Below are positions 1 through 8,343 of a stretch of 64,000 bases of DNA, in pieces (the stretch's first letter is position 1; each line of letters opens with the position of its first letter). The stretch covers positions 186,001-250,000 of the forward strand of contig NZ_QZWD01000002.1 in the NCBI RefSeq assembly GCF_003602005.1, in the 5' to 3' direction. A program made the position numbers and the translations under genes. Source of the DNA: Salinisphaera sp. Q1T1-3 (GTDB taxonomy: Bacteria; Pseudomonadota; Gammaproteobacteria; Nevskiales; Salinisphaeraceae). The notes below the pieces were generated by a model. It worked only from the letters and a program-made list of their open reading frames with translations. It made no database searches and was not told where the DNA came from.

Positions 1-597
1 CGGCATCAGCTCGTATTCGGCCTCTCGGGCCTGCGCGGTGTAATGGATCTGCTGGCTGACCGGTTTGATGAAGCCTTCACGCTCACACACGGCCATGACT
101 TTCATCAGATGCCAGGCCGAAAAATTGGAAATGCCCCAGTAGCGGATCTTGCCGTGGCGTACGAGGGTATCCATGGTTTCAATCGTCTCTTCCAGCGGTG
201 TGGTGCCATCCCACTGATGGAGCTGGTAGAGGTCGATGTAGTCGCTGCCCAGACGCTTGAGACTGGCGTCGATCTGCTGACGAATATGCAGTCGCGACAG
301 GCCCGCGTCGTTGGGGCCGTCGCCCATCGGGAACCGCACCTTGGTCGCAACCAGCACGTCCTGACGCTTGTCGCCGAGCGCCTTGCCGAGGATCTCTTCG
401 GACAGGCCGCCGGAATACATGTTCGCGGTATCGAAGATATTGACACCGGCGTCGATGGCCTTGTCGAGCTGCGTACGGGCTTCATCGACGCCCGTGTTGC
501 CGATCTTGGCCATGTTGCCTTCGCCGCCGAAGGTCATGGTCCCGAGCGTAAGCGCCGAGACCTTCAGGCCGGATCGGCCGAGTTGACGATATTCCAT
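1..597 (-). CDS. aldo/keto reductase (3' part outside window)
   Basis: The first 199 residues of an NADPH-dependent aldo/keto reductase are visible; the gene runs off the left edge. The (beta/alpha)8 signature residues are in place: the GTM-FGG start, Asp56 and Tyr61 in the DTANMYSGG segment, Lys86 in VATK and His127 in LYQLHQW, which together form the catalytic tetrad of the family. The KIRYWGISNF stretch is typical of the YajO/Gra2-like branch. The family reduces aldehydes or ketones in the cytoplasm; the substrate cannot be read from the sequence. The ATG at 597-595 begins the conserved MEYRQLGRSGLKVS start. The neighbour at 735 is divergent, so the 598-734 gap should hold both promoters. 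Confidence 0.93.
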   Translation of the reverse strand, partial: MEYRQLGRSGLKVSALTLGTMTFGGEGNMAKIGNTGVDEARTQLDKAIDAGVNIFDTANMYSGGLSEEILGKALGDKRQDVLVATKVRFPMGDGPNDAGLSRLHIRQQIDASLKRLGSDYIDLYQLHQWDGTTPLEETIETMDTLVRHGKIRYWGISNFSAWHLMKVMAVCEREGFIKPVSQQIHYTAQAREAEYELMP

Positions 598-734
598 GAC
601 TGGCTCGTTGATTGAGAAACCGTGTCAATGTGCCGGCTTTATCGGTTCGGGTTCAACGGCGAGTTCTTATGCGATGCCTCGAAGCCGTGGCATGTGACGT
701 ATCATAGCGACCAGACACCGTGCATTTTCGACCC

Positions 735-1850
735 ATGCCGTTGCTCTTTCGTGCCACAACGACCGCGCGTCGGCTTGCCGAGCGCGCCCCGCGATTGCTG
801 CGTGAGCCGCCGGAATGGCAGACCGGTCTGATTCCGATGGACGAGGCCGCGCCGTTCGACGTGATTCACCGGCGTGCCGGGGCGACGTTGCGTCATTACC
901 CCAAACCGAGCGACATGCCGCAGCCGGCGGCCGCGCCGCGTACGCCGGTGGTGCTCGTGCCCCCGTTGTCAGTGCATGTCGGGGTCTACGATCTGTCGCG
1001 CGAGCGCAGCATGGTCAGTTATCTGCAGGCGCGCGGCTTCGATGTCTATCTCGTCGACTGGGGACGGGCGAGTCGAGCCGACGACCGACGCCGCCTGGCC
1101 GACTATTTCGCCGGGTTGTTGCCGGAGATGCTCAATCGTGTTCGCGTGCACAGCGGGCGCAAGCGCTTGAGCCTGCACGGCTGGGGCGGCGGCGGCCACT
1201 TCGCGCTGTGTCATGCGGCGATGAGCGCGCCGGATGCGATCGCCAACCTCGTGCTGGTCGCGACCCCGATCGACTATCACCACAGCGGCGCGCTGGGCGC
1301 CCGGGTAAGGCGCATGGCCGCGCGTGGTCGTCGTCTGCGCGAGGCCACCGGGCTCGTGTTCGGGCGCATGCCCCCGGTGCTCCTGCATGCCCCGGGCTGG
1401 ATGAGCGAGCTGGCGTTGCGCTGGGGCCCGCGCGACGGACCGGCCGACGGCGATGATGCGGCATACGCCGAAGAAACCGCTCTGCGATTGCGCGCGACCG
1501 GCGTTCAGAGTCACGACGGTGCGGCGGCTTATCCGGGCGGCTTTGTCGCCGATGTCATCGATCATCTCTGGATCGACAACGCGCTGGCTGCCGGCCGCTT
1601 GCCCCTACGCGGCAGCCGGGTAGGGCTGGAAAACGTCCGGGTGCCGATTCTCGTGGTGACCGGTCAGCGGGATCAGCAGGCCACCCCGGCGGCCACACGG
1701 GCCCTGGCCGATGTCGTGTCCAGCCGCGATCTCAGCTTCCTCGATATCGATGCCGGCCACGTCGGCGCGTTGACCGGCGAAGCCGCTGCGCGCGAGAGCT
1801 GGCCGCGCATCGCGGACTGGCTGTGCGCACATGATCGGCCGAGGCGCTAG
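735..1850 (+). CDS. PhaC-like alpha/beta hydrolase with altered nucleophile elbow
   Basis: About 371 residues of the alpha/beta-hydrolase fold, closest in pattern to the PHA synthase (PhaC)/COG3243 group. It has a PPLSVHVGVYDLS segment, then VYLVDWGRAS, a late acid (TGQRDQQATP) and a final His in DAGHVG. The nucleophile elbow, normally G-x-(S/C)-x-G-G, reads GWGGGG (codons near 1179-1196), so the Ser/Cys position is Gly. The Asp and His of the triad remain. Either the protein is non-catalytic or it uses another residue. Start: an upstream in-frame ATG at 720 is also possible; 735 gives the more usual N-terminus, and neither has a clear ribosome site. It is monocistronic. The fold call is firm, the function unknown. 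Confidence 0.8.
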   Translation: MPLLFRATTTARRLAERAPRLLREPPEWQTGLIPMDEAAPFDVIHRRAGATLRHYPKPSDMPQPAAAPRTPVVLVPPLSVHVGVYDLSRERSMVSYLQARGFDVYLVDWGRASRADDRRRLADYFAGLLPEMLNRVRVHSGRKRLSLHGWGGGGHFALCHAAMSAPDAIANLVLVATPIDYHHSGALGARVRRMAARGRRLREATGLVFGRMPPVLLHAPGWMSELALRWGPRDGPADGDDAAYAEETALRLRATGVQSHDGAAAYPGGFVADVIDHLWIDNALAAGRLPLRGSRVGLENVRVPILVVTGQRDQQATPAATRALADVVSSRDLSFLDIDAGHVGALTGEAAARESWPRIADWLCAHDRPRR

Positions 1851-1867
1851 GGCCTGTTGATGTCTCC
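1849..1867 (+). repeat. solitary terminal-repeat-like sequence of the dispersed element
   Basis: Starting in the stop codon of the hydrolase is AGGGCCTGTTGATGTCTCC, which matches the 19-bp terminal inverted repeat of the dispersed element seen at 21107, 27091 and 33769 at nearly every position. No internal part follows, so this is a remnant or chance end at best. Confidence 0.4.
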
Positions 1868-2043
1868 TGCGCGTTCGCGCGCATTTTTGAGGCAGCCGGC
1901 CGGCAGTGCCGCTATATTGCCCCGGCTGCGTTCGGGGGCCGGCTTGACGCTGGCCGGACTCGCCTAAAGTCGAGGGCTGTGCCGGGTGACGCGGCGGGGT
2001 GGGCCGGCTATGGTCGAGCCATGTTCATGGGCGGGGCCGAGCC

Positions 2044-3705
2044 ATGCATGCCGATTGCGATGCGCTGATCGTGGGCGCAGGCCTGGCCGGTCTGGTGGCC
2101 GCCGCCGAGCTTGCCGACGCCGGCAAGCATGTCCACGTCATCGAGCAGGAAAGTGCCGAAAGTATCGGTGGCCAGGCGCACTGGTCGCTTGGCGGGCTGT
2201 TCATGGTGGACACGCCGGAACAGCGCCGGCTGCGGATTCGCGACTCGGCGGACCTGGCTTGGCAGGATTGGCTCGGTTCAGCAGGGTTTGATCGCGTCGC
2301 GGATGACTGGCCCCGACGGGTGGCCGCTGCCTTCATCGAGTTTGCCAGCGGCGAGATGCGCGCCTGGCTTCATGCACAGGGCATGCGATGGTTCCCGGTG
2401 GTCGGTTGGGCCGAGCGCGGGGGCGGTCACGCCGGTGGTCACGGCAATTCCGTACCTCGATTCCATCTGACCTGGGGAACCGGGCCCGGCGTGCTCGCGC
2501 CTTTTCTGCGTCGATTGGCACACCATCGTCAGACCGGTCGGGTCCGTATCCGCTTTCGCCATTGTGTCGATACGCTGCTGCGCCGTGATGGCCGGGTCGT
2601 CGGGGTGGCCGGGCGAGAGCTGATTTCGGATGGCGTTGCGCGCGGCGTACGCTCGAGCCGTGAGCGCGCGGGGAATTTCGTCTTTGGGGCCGGCGTGGTC
2701 ATTCTAGCCACGGGCGGCATCGGCGGCGACCACGAACGGGTGCGCAGCCGCTGGCCGACGGCGCGGCTCGGCCCGCCGCCGGCGCACATGCTCTCGGGCG
2801 TGCCGCATCACGTGGACGGCCGGATGATCGACATTGCCGAGCGTGACGGGGCAGCCACGGTGATCAACGCCGATCGCATGTGGCACTACACCGAGGGCAT
2901 TGCGAACTGGCACCCGATCTGGCCGTCGCACGGTATCCGCATCATTCCCGGACCGTCCTCGCTGTGGCTCGATGCCGATGGCCAGCGCTTCAATGCCCCC
3001 TGTCTGCCGGGCTTCGACACGCTGGCCACGCTGAAAGCGATCCGCCAACGGGACGATGAGTACTCCTGGTTCGTGCTCGATCAGAAGATCATCGAAAAGG
3101 AATTCGCCCTGTCGGGATCCGAGCAGAATCCTGACCTGACGAGCGCCAGCTGGCGCCATGTGCTGGCCTCGCGGCTATCGCGCGGCGCCTCGCCGCCGGT
3201 CGAAGCATTCAAGCGCCACGGCAGCGATTTCGTCGTGGCGGATTCGGTCGCCCGTCTGGCCGAAGGCATGCAGCGCGTCAGCGGTGAGCACCGGATCGAT
3301 GCAGAGCGTTTGCAACGCGTCATCATCGATCGGGATCGACAGATGGCCAACCCCTACAGCAAGGACGCGCAGCTGACGGCCATCGCCGGGGCAAGGGCCT
3401 ATGTGGGCGATCGGCTGTTTCGTATTGCCCGGCCACATCGTCTGCTCGATCCGGCCAACGGGCCGCTGATTGCGGTACGGCTGCACATCCTCACGCGAAA
3501 GACCCTCGGTGGACTGCATACAGATCTCGATGGCCGTGCGCTGGATGCCGCCGGACAGCCGATTCCGGGTTTGTATGCGGCGGGCGAAGTGGCTGGGTTC
3601 GGGGGCGGGGGCTACCACGGCTACAACGCGCTCGAAGGCACGTTTCTGGGCGGTTGTCTTTTTTCCGGCCGTTGTACGGGCCGCCATGCTGCCACCGTCT
3701 GTTGA
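2044..3705 (+). CDS. FAD-binding dehydrogenase (fumarate reductase/ketosteroid dehydrogenase-like)
   Basis: 553-residue flavoprotein. The N-terminus has the Rossmann dinucleotide motif GAGLAGLVAAAELADAG followed by an acidic strand end (VIEQE). The C-terminus has the second FAD contact, PGLYAAGEVAGFGGGGYHGYNALEGT. This layout is that of the COG3573-type predicted oxidoreductases related to 3-ketosteroid-1-dehydrogenase and fumarate reductase flavoproteins. They oxidise or reduce a C-C bond with bound FAD; the substrate here is unknown. The ATG at 2044 starts directly before the FAD motif; a further in-frame ATG at 1999 would add an unlikely 15-residue leader. No operon partner: the next gene starts about 360 bp downstream. 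Confidence 0.85.
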   Translation: MHADCDALIVGAGLAGLVAAAELADAGKHVHVIEQESAESIGGQAHWSLGGLFMVDTPEQRRLRIRDSADLAWQDWLGSAGFDRVADDWPRRVAAAFIEFASGEMRAWLHAQGMRWFPVVGWAERGGGHAGGHGNSVPRFHLTWGTGPGVLAPFLRRLAHHRQTGRVRIRFRHCVDTLLRRDGRVVGVAGRELISDGVARGVRSSRERAGNFVFGAGVVILATGGIGGDHERVRSRWPTARLGPPPAHMLSGVPHHVDGRMIDIAERDGAATVINADRMWHYTEGIANWHPIWPSHGIRIIPGPSSLWLDADGQRFNAPCLPGFDTLATLKAIRQRDDEYSWFVLDQKIIEKEFALSGSEQNPDLTSASWRHVLASRLSRGASPPVEAFKRHGSDFVVADSVARLAEGMQRVSGEHRIDAERLQRVIIDRDRQMANPYSKDAQLTAIAGARAYVGDRLFRIARPHRLLDPANGPLIAVRLHILTRKTLGGLHTDLDGRALDAAGQPIPGLYAAGEVAGFGGGGYHGYNALEGTFLGGCLFSGRCTGRHAATVC

Positions 3706-4063
3706 TGGCCGACGGCGACTGATGCGCCGGGATAAGGCAGTTCGGCATGCGACTGGATCGATCCGCTACCATTCGGTCGTGCTGCGGATGTCCAAAGCGG
3801 CGATGAGCGTTGCTCATCGGTGAATCCACCGAGTCCGCGATAGACAAAAACGGCCGAATTCTTGCTAGGAACTGTCGAGGTTTCTTACAACAATGCGAAG
3901 CGTCGATCGGACGCTCGAATATGTTGTGCGTTCCGCGCGGCGGCGCGGCCACGGGATCGAATGCCGGATGTTGTCGTCAAACTCGGACACGGCATGCCGG
4001 AACACAAGACTGGGGCACGGGGTCACCGTCGCCCCCGACGCTGATCAGACGATGCACAAGACC
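3706..4063. other. intergenic gap without recognisable gene
   Basis: 358 bp between the flavoprotein and the HAD phosphatase. An open frame from 3893 runs into the phosphatase, but its first 57 residues are Arg/Ser/Thr-rich and look like out-of-frame coding bias. I see no convincing promoter, terminator or RNA gene. Confidence 0.5.
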
Positions 4064-4753
4064 ATGCGCTATAACACGCTTCTCTTCGATCTCGATGGCA
4101 CCCTGACCGATCCGTTCGAGGGGATCACGCGCTGTGTCGCGTATGCGCTGGAAGGCCAGGGCATTACCGTGACCGATCGTGCCGAGTTGGCTTGTTATAT
4201 CGGGCCGCCCCTGCAACAGGCCTTCGAGCATTTCCATGGATTGGACGCGGCGCAGTCCGCGCGAGCGCTGGCCGACTATCGCGAGCGTTTTGCAGACGTG
4301 GGTCTCTATGAAAACGTCGTTTATGCCGGCATCCCCGAACTGCTGGCGCGGCTGACAGCCAGCGGCCGCCAGCTGTTCGTGGCCACGTCCAAGCCGTGGG
4401 CTTACGCGCGACGGATCATCGCGCATTTCGGGCTCGCATCCTATTTCGGCAAGGTCTATGGCAGTGAGATGGACGGCCAGCGTGCCGAAAAGCACGCACT
4501 GCTGGCCTACATCATGCGCCAGCAGAAGCTCAAGCCCGGCGAGACGCTGATGATCGGCGATCGACGTTTCGACATCCTCGGGGCGCGTCATAACGGCATG
4601 GACGCGGTGGCGGTCGGGTACGGCTATGGCCAGCCGGAAGAGCTCGCGGCCGCTGAGCCGCTGGGCGTATTCGAATCACCGACCGCGCTCGGCGACTATC
4701 TGCTCGCGCCGGCGCCGGTATCGGCCCCGGCAGAGACGGTGACAATACGCTAA
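4064..4753 (+). CDS. HAD-family hydrolase, phosphoglycolate-phosphatase-like
   Basis: About 229 residues with all HAD motifs. Motif I is FDLDGTLTD (nucleophile Asp9 and acid/base Asp11 counting from this start). Motif II is the Thr in VATSKPW. Motif III/IV is the Lys of AEKHALL and the MIGDRRFDILGARHNG segment that binds Mg. The helical cap between motifs I and II (VAYALEGQGI ... LYENVVYAGI) fits the Gph/YjjG-type cap. Such enzymes dephosphorylate small phosphorylated metabolites in the cytosol; the exact substrate cannot be told. In-frame ATGs exist at 4052 and 4064, neither with a clear Shine-Dalgarno. The stop codon lies in the loop of a hairpin, a likely terminator. Confidence 0.88.
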   Translation: MRYNTLLFDLDGTLTDPFEGITRCVAYALEGQGITVTDRAELACYIGPPLQQAFEHFHGLDAAQSARALADYRERFADVGLYENVVYAGIPELLARLTASGRQLFVATSKPWAYARRIIAHFGLASYFGKVYGSEMDGQRAEKHALLAYIMRQQKLKPGETLMIGDRRFDILGARHNGMDAVAVGYGYGQPEELAAAEPLGVFESPTALGDYLLAPAPVSAPAETVTIR

Positions 4754-4766
4754 CGTATTGTCCACC
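4738..4766 (+). terminator. hairpin around the HAD gene stop codon
   Basis: GACAATACG (4741-4749) pairs with CGTATTGTC (4754-4762), with CTAA in the loop; that loop contains the TAA stop of the phosphatase gene. Flanking GGT/ACC extends the stem. There is no long T run, so termination efficiency is uncertain. Confidence 0.55.
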
Positions 4767-4798
4767 GATTCCAGACGCCGGGCGATCCGGCGAACACG

Positions 4799-5623
4799 AT
4801 GGCCGACACCGATCACCTGACGCCGCTGTCGCGGCTGCTGACTGCCATTCAGGCATCGCCGACTGAAGAAACCACGATCGAGATCCCCGATGACTGGTTG
4901 CAGGGCCGGGCGATCTACGGCGGGCTCTCTGCCGCGCTCTGTCTGCAATCGGTCCTGTCTCAATCGAAGACATTGCCGCCATTGCGCTCGGCACAGCTGG
5001 CGTTCGTCGCCCCGGCCGGTCCAGGCGTGATTCTGGCGCCGCGGATTCTGCGTGAAGGCAAGTCGGCCGTCTTCGCGGCCGCTGACATGTGCCGTGATGA
5101 CGGGGCCGTTGCCGCACGTGCCACATTCTGCTTCGGTCGTGCCCGGCCTTCGAAACTCTCTTATGCGGATGTCGTTGCCCCGGATGTTGCCGAGCCGGAG
5201 GCGGCGCCGCCGTTCTTCGAAATGCCGGACGGTCAATTGATGGGGCCAGAGTTCGCTCGACATTTCGATAGCCGCCACGCGGCCGGCGCGTTGCCGATGG
5301 GCCAGGCGGAGACGCCGGAATTCGTGGCCTGGATGCGACATCGCGATCCCGGAATCACCTCGACGGCCGTGGCGCTCGCGGCGCTGGCGGATGCGTTGCC
5401 GCCGGCGGCCATGGCCTGTTTCGACGCGCCGGCGCCGGTCAGCAGCATGACGTGGCAGTTCGACATGCTCGATGCCGCACCGCAGACCACCGACGGCTGG
5501 TGGCTGTGTCGCTCGGCCGCCGAGGCCATCGACGAAGGCTATGCGGCCCAGACGATGACCATCTGGAATCGGGATTGCCGTCCGATTCTCGTCGGGCGAC
5601 AGCAGGTGGCCGTATTTTACTGA
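4799..5623 (+). CDS. thioesterase family protein (TesB-like double hot dog)
   Basis: 274 residues. The segment DDWLQGRAIYGGLSAALCLQSV matches the N-terminal hot-dog half of acyl-CoA thioesterase II-like proteins (the GG-x-x-A-A helix). The second half carries SSMTWQFDML and ends DCRPILVGRQQVAVFY, the strand pattern of the C-terminal hot dog. The likely role is hydrolysis of an acyl-CoA to free acid and CoA in the cytoplasm. It follows the HAD gene by 45 bp but is separated from it by a hairpin. The opening MADTDHLTPLSRLLTAI is a usual start for this family. Confidence 0.85.
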   Translation: MADTDHLTPLSRLLTAIQASPTEETTIEIPDDWLQGRAIYGGLSAALCLQSVLSQSKTLPPLRSAQLAFVAPAGPGVILAPRILREGKSAVFAAADMCRDDGAVAARATFCFGRARPSKLSYADVVAPDVAEPEAAPPFFEMPDGQLMGPEFARHFDSRHAAGALPMGQAETPEFVAWMRHRDPGITSTAVALAALADALPPAAMACFDAPAPVSSMTWQFDMLDAAPQTTDGWWLCRSAAEAIDEGYAAQTMTIWNRDCRPILVGRQQVAVFY

Positions 5624-5929
5624 GCGTTCGCCCATCGCCGCGTGCGGCATCGATCCGTCCAGGTCGGAACGGCCGTTCGGTCGTCCAACCCGCTCCGGTG
5701 ATCGCTTCGCATTGAGCGGTCGCCGGGGCAGATGCCGCGGCCTCGGGGGGCGCGAATCATCGGCCCATTGCCGGCGACAACCACTGTTTCAGCCGTCGAT
5801 GACGCGGTAATCCCGGCGCGTGCATCACGCCTGCGGTTGCAAATGTGAATGATTCGTATCTACAATCTTTCGCCTGTCGCGATGGAACGGTGCCGTCGCG
5901 GATCGCGCGCAATGATTGGGAGAGCACGA
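5624..5929. other. promoter region of the siderophore island
   Basis: About 300 bp without a gene. It holds the Fur-like site at 5842-5860 and the leader of the TonB receptor. The in-frame ATG at 5849 lies inside the Fur-like site and is therefore unlikely to be the receptor start. Confidence 0.5.
5842..5860 (+). promoter_or_regulatory. Fur-box-like operator
   Basis: AATGTGAATGATTCGTATC agrees with the classic Fur consensus at about 13 of 19 positions in one register (AATG..AATGATT...AT). It lies about 70 bp before the receptor start, in front of a siderophore gene set, where iron repression by Fur would be expected. Inferred from sequence and context only. Confidence 0.5.
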
Positions 5930-8224
5930 ATGGACCAGACGAGGGGTAGACAGGCGGTAAGCAGGGCGCCTTGGATTTCGATCGGACTGCTGATTTCAGC
6001 TGGCATGCTGCCGGCTACGGCGCCGGCTGCCCCCACGGCATCGGCCGCCGGCGACTCGGATACGGCAACGGCAAGACCGCCAAGCAGCGCCGCGGCCAAC
6101 ACGGGGCCGACCACGGCGCTCAAGAACATCGATGTCGTCGGGGATGCGTTGTCCGGCGTCGCGCCGACGCAGGGCTATACCTCCTTCGTCAGCCAGGGGG
6201 CGACGAAGACCGATACCTCGCTGCTGGAAACCCCCCAGACGGTCGATGTGGTCACCCGCCAACAGATCACCGATCAAGGCTCCAAGAACGTCAACGACGC
6301 GCTGCGCTACACGCCCGGCGTGTTCACCGGCATCGCCGGCGCCTCGACACGCCAGGATGCGATCCAGCTCCGTGGTTTTTCCGGCGGCGACGTCAATAAT
6401 GCGTTTCTTGACGGTCTGCGCCTGATGAGCGACCCCGGGGCCTATTCGAATTTCCAGATCGATCCCTACATGCTCGAGCGCATCGATGTGGTCAAGGGCC
6501 CGAGCTCCGTGCTCTACGGTCGCGCCCAGCCGGGCGGTCTGGTCAATTACGTCACCAAGCGTCCTCAGGCCGAGACCGAGCGCCACATCCAGTTCTATGG
6601 CGGCAGTTTCGACACTTTCGGCGGTGGTATCGATCTGACCGGCGCATTGCCGGATCCGTCCTGGGGCAGCTATCGGATCGTCGGCCATGCCGAGACTTCG
6701 GATACGCAATACGACGTGGTCAAGAGCGAACGTTACTCGATCATGCCGGAGGTGGATCTGAATCTCTCCGACAAGACCGATCTGCTGCTCCAGGCCTATA
6801 TCCAGCATGATCCGGCGGCCGGTTTTCACGGCTCGGTGCCCTATGATCTGAGTGTTCGTGGCGATCGCTACGGTGGCACGGTCGCCCCGTCCTGGGTCGA
6901 TACCGATGACGGCCACGAGAAGTTCGATCGGCAGCAGCGCATGTTCACGTATGTGCTGACCCACGAGGCCAACGACCACGTCAAGCTGCAGTCAAAGGCC
7001 CGTTATGCCGACATGGAAACGGATCTGGCGCAGGTCTATCAGTACGGCTTCACCGGCAACGGTGCCGATCTGACCCGTTATTACACCGGTGCACAAGAGC
7101 ATCTCAAGGCGTTCACGACGGACAACCATGCCCAGTTCGATTTCGCCACGGGCGCCATCGAACACACGATGCTGGTGGGTTTCGATTATCAGCAGCGATT
7201 CAACCGCGTCCGCAACTTCGGCGTGCCCTATGACGCCGGCTCGGACGTGCCCACCGGCGTGCGGCCGCTGGATCCGTTCAATCCGGATTACAACAGCAGT
7301 CCGCTCGTGCGTGATCCGGTCGCCACGAGTTCGGGCAATCGCAAACTCAAGCAGTTCGGCGTTTATCTGCAGGACCAGCTCAGCTGGAATCGACTGCATG
7401 TGCTGTTGAGTGGGCGTGAGGATTATCTCAAGCGCGAATATCAGGATCTGACCACCAATGAGGGCGCAACCGACAAGCGTAGCGACGATGCGTTTTCCGG
7501 CCGTGCGGCCGTCCTGTACGAGTCGAAATGGGGCATCTCGCCGTATTTCTCCTACAGCGAAGCCTTCAATCCGACCGCTTACAGCAGCGCCGGCGGTCAA
7601 GTGGCCTCGCCGACCAAGAGCGATCAGTACGAGATCGGTGTCAAGTACAAGCCCAACGGCGTGAATGCGCTGTTCACGCTGGCCCTGTTCGATCTGACCC
7701 AGAAAGACGTACAGCAACGAACCGCGGTGACGCCGATCACGTTTTCCAGCGTCGGCGATATCCAGTCACGCGGCGTGGAATTCACCGCCAAGGGCGATAT
7801 CTCCGACAAGCTCCACGTGATCGCCGGGTACAGCTACCAGGACGTCGATTATCAGGACGACGTCAGCTCCGGTTCGGTGACGGCGCGCAAGGGCGACACA
7901 CCGGCCCGCACGCCGCAGCAGCTGGCCTCGCTCTGGGTGACCTACGATTTTCCGAAGCGCATCAGCGCGGGGATCGGCGGCCATTACGTCGGCAAGAGTT
8001 ACGCCGACGGGCGCAACCAGCTCGAAGTGCCCGATTACGCCGTTGCCGATGCCATGGTCCGGGCGGATCTCGGCGCCTGGTCGCCGCGGCTCGACGGCCT
8101 GTCGGTGCGCGTCAACGCCAACAATCTGTTGGACAAGAATTACGTGGCCGCGTGTTTTGGCGAGCAGAGCTGCTACTCGGGCGAGGAACGAAACATCACC
8201 GCCACGGTGGATTACCGCTTCTAG
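5930..8224 (+). CDS. TonB-dependent siderophore receptor
   Basis: Outer-membrane ferric-siderophore receptor, 764 residues from the ATG at 5930, which is preceded by GGGAGAG five bases upstream and begins a normal signal peptide (SIGLLISAGMLPATAPAAP). Domain order: a short linker; a plug domain with TPQTVDVVTRQQITDQG and the IDVVKGPSSVLYGRAQPGG motif; then a 22-strand barrel ending in Phe (TATVDYRF). The SSVLYGRAQPGGLVNYV pattern is that of FhuA/FoxA-like hydroxamate receptors. It lies directly upstream of the hydroxamate siderophore genes and probably imports their product. No extra N-terminal signalling domain is evident, so it is a plain transporter rather than a FecA-type transducer. Confidence 0.95.
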   Translation: MDQTRGRQAVSRAPWISIGLLISAGMLPATAPAAPTASAAGDSDTATARPPSSAAANTGPTTALKNIDVVGDALSGVAPTQGYTSFVSQGATKTDTSLLETPQTVDVVTRQQITDQGSKNVNDALRYTPGVFTGIAGASTRQDAIQLRGFSGGDVNNAFLDGLRLMSDPGAYSNFQIDPYMLERIDVVKGPSSVLYGRAQPGGLVNYVTKRPQAETERHIQFYGGSFDTFGGGIDLTGALPDPSWGSYRIVGHAETSDTQYDVVKSERYSIMPEVDLNLSDKTDLLLQAYIQHDPAAGFHGSVPYDLSVRGDRYGGTVAPSWVDTDDGHEKFDRQQRMFTYVLTHEANDHVKLQSKARYADMETDLAQVYQYGFTGNGADLTRYYTGAQEHLKAFTTDNHAQFDFATGAIEHTMLVGFDYQQRFNRVRNFGVPYDAGSDVPTGVRPLDPFNPDYNSSPLVRDPVATSSGNRKLKQFGVYLQDQLSWNRLHVLLSGREDYLKREYQDLTTNEGATDKRSDDAFSGRAAVLYESKWGISPYFSYSEAFNPTAYSSAGGQVASPTKSDQYEIGVKYKPNGVNALFTLALFDLTQKDVQQRTAVTPITFSSVGDIQSRGVEFTAKGDISDKLHVIAGYSYQDVDYQDDVSSGSVTARKGDTPARTPQQLASLWVTYDFPKRISAGIGGHYVGKSYADGRNQLEVPDYAVADAMVRADLGAWSPRLDGLSVRVNANNLLDKNYVAACFGEQSCYSGEERNITATVDYRF

Positions 8225-8343
8225 GCAGCGGGGCGGCGCGCCAGGGCGCGTCGCCAACGACACGACAGCGCGGGGCCGTTCGCGCATCCGACGATGCGCG
8301 GGCGGCAGAGGCATGAGGGCGAGCACATTGTTACGGAGTCATC

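Noticed and set aside
43-615. 190-codon + strand frame at the left edge
   Set aside because: The - strand reads as an aldo/keto reductase with its complete catalytic tetrad over the same bases.
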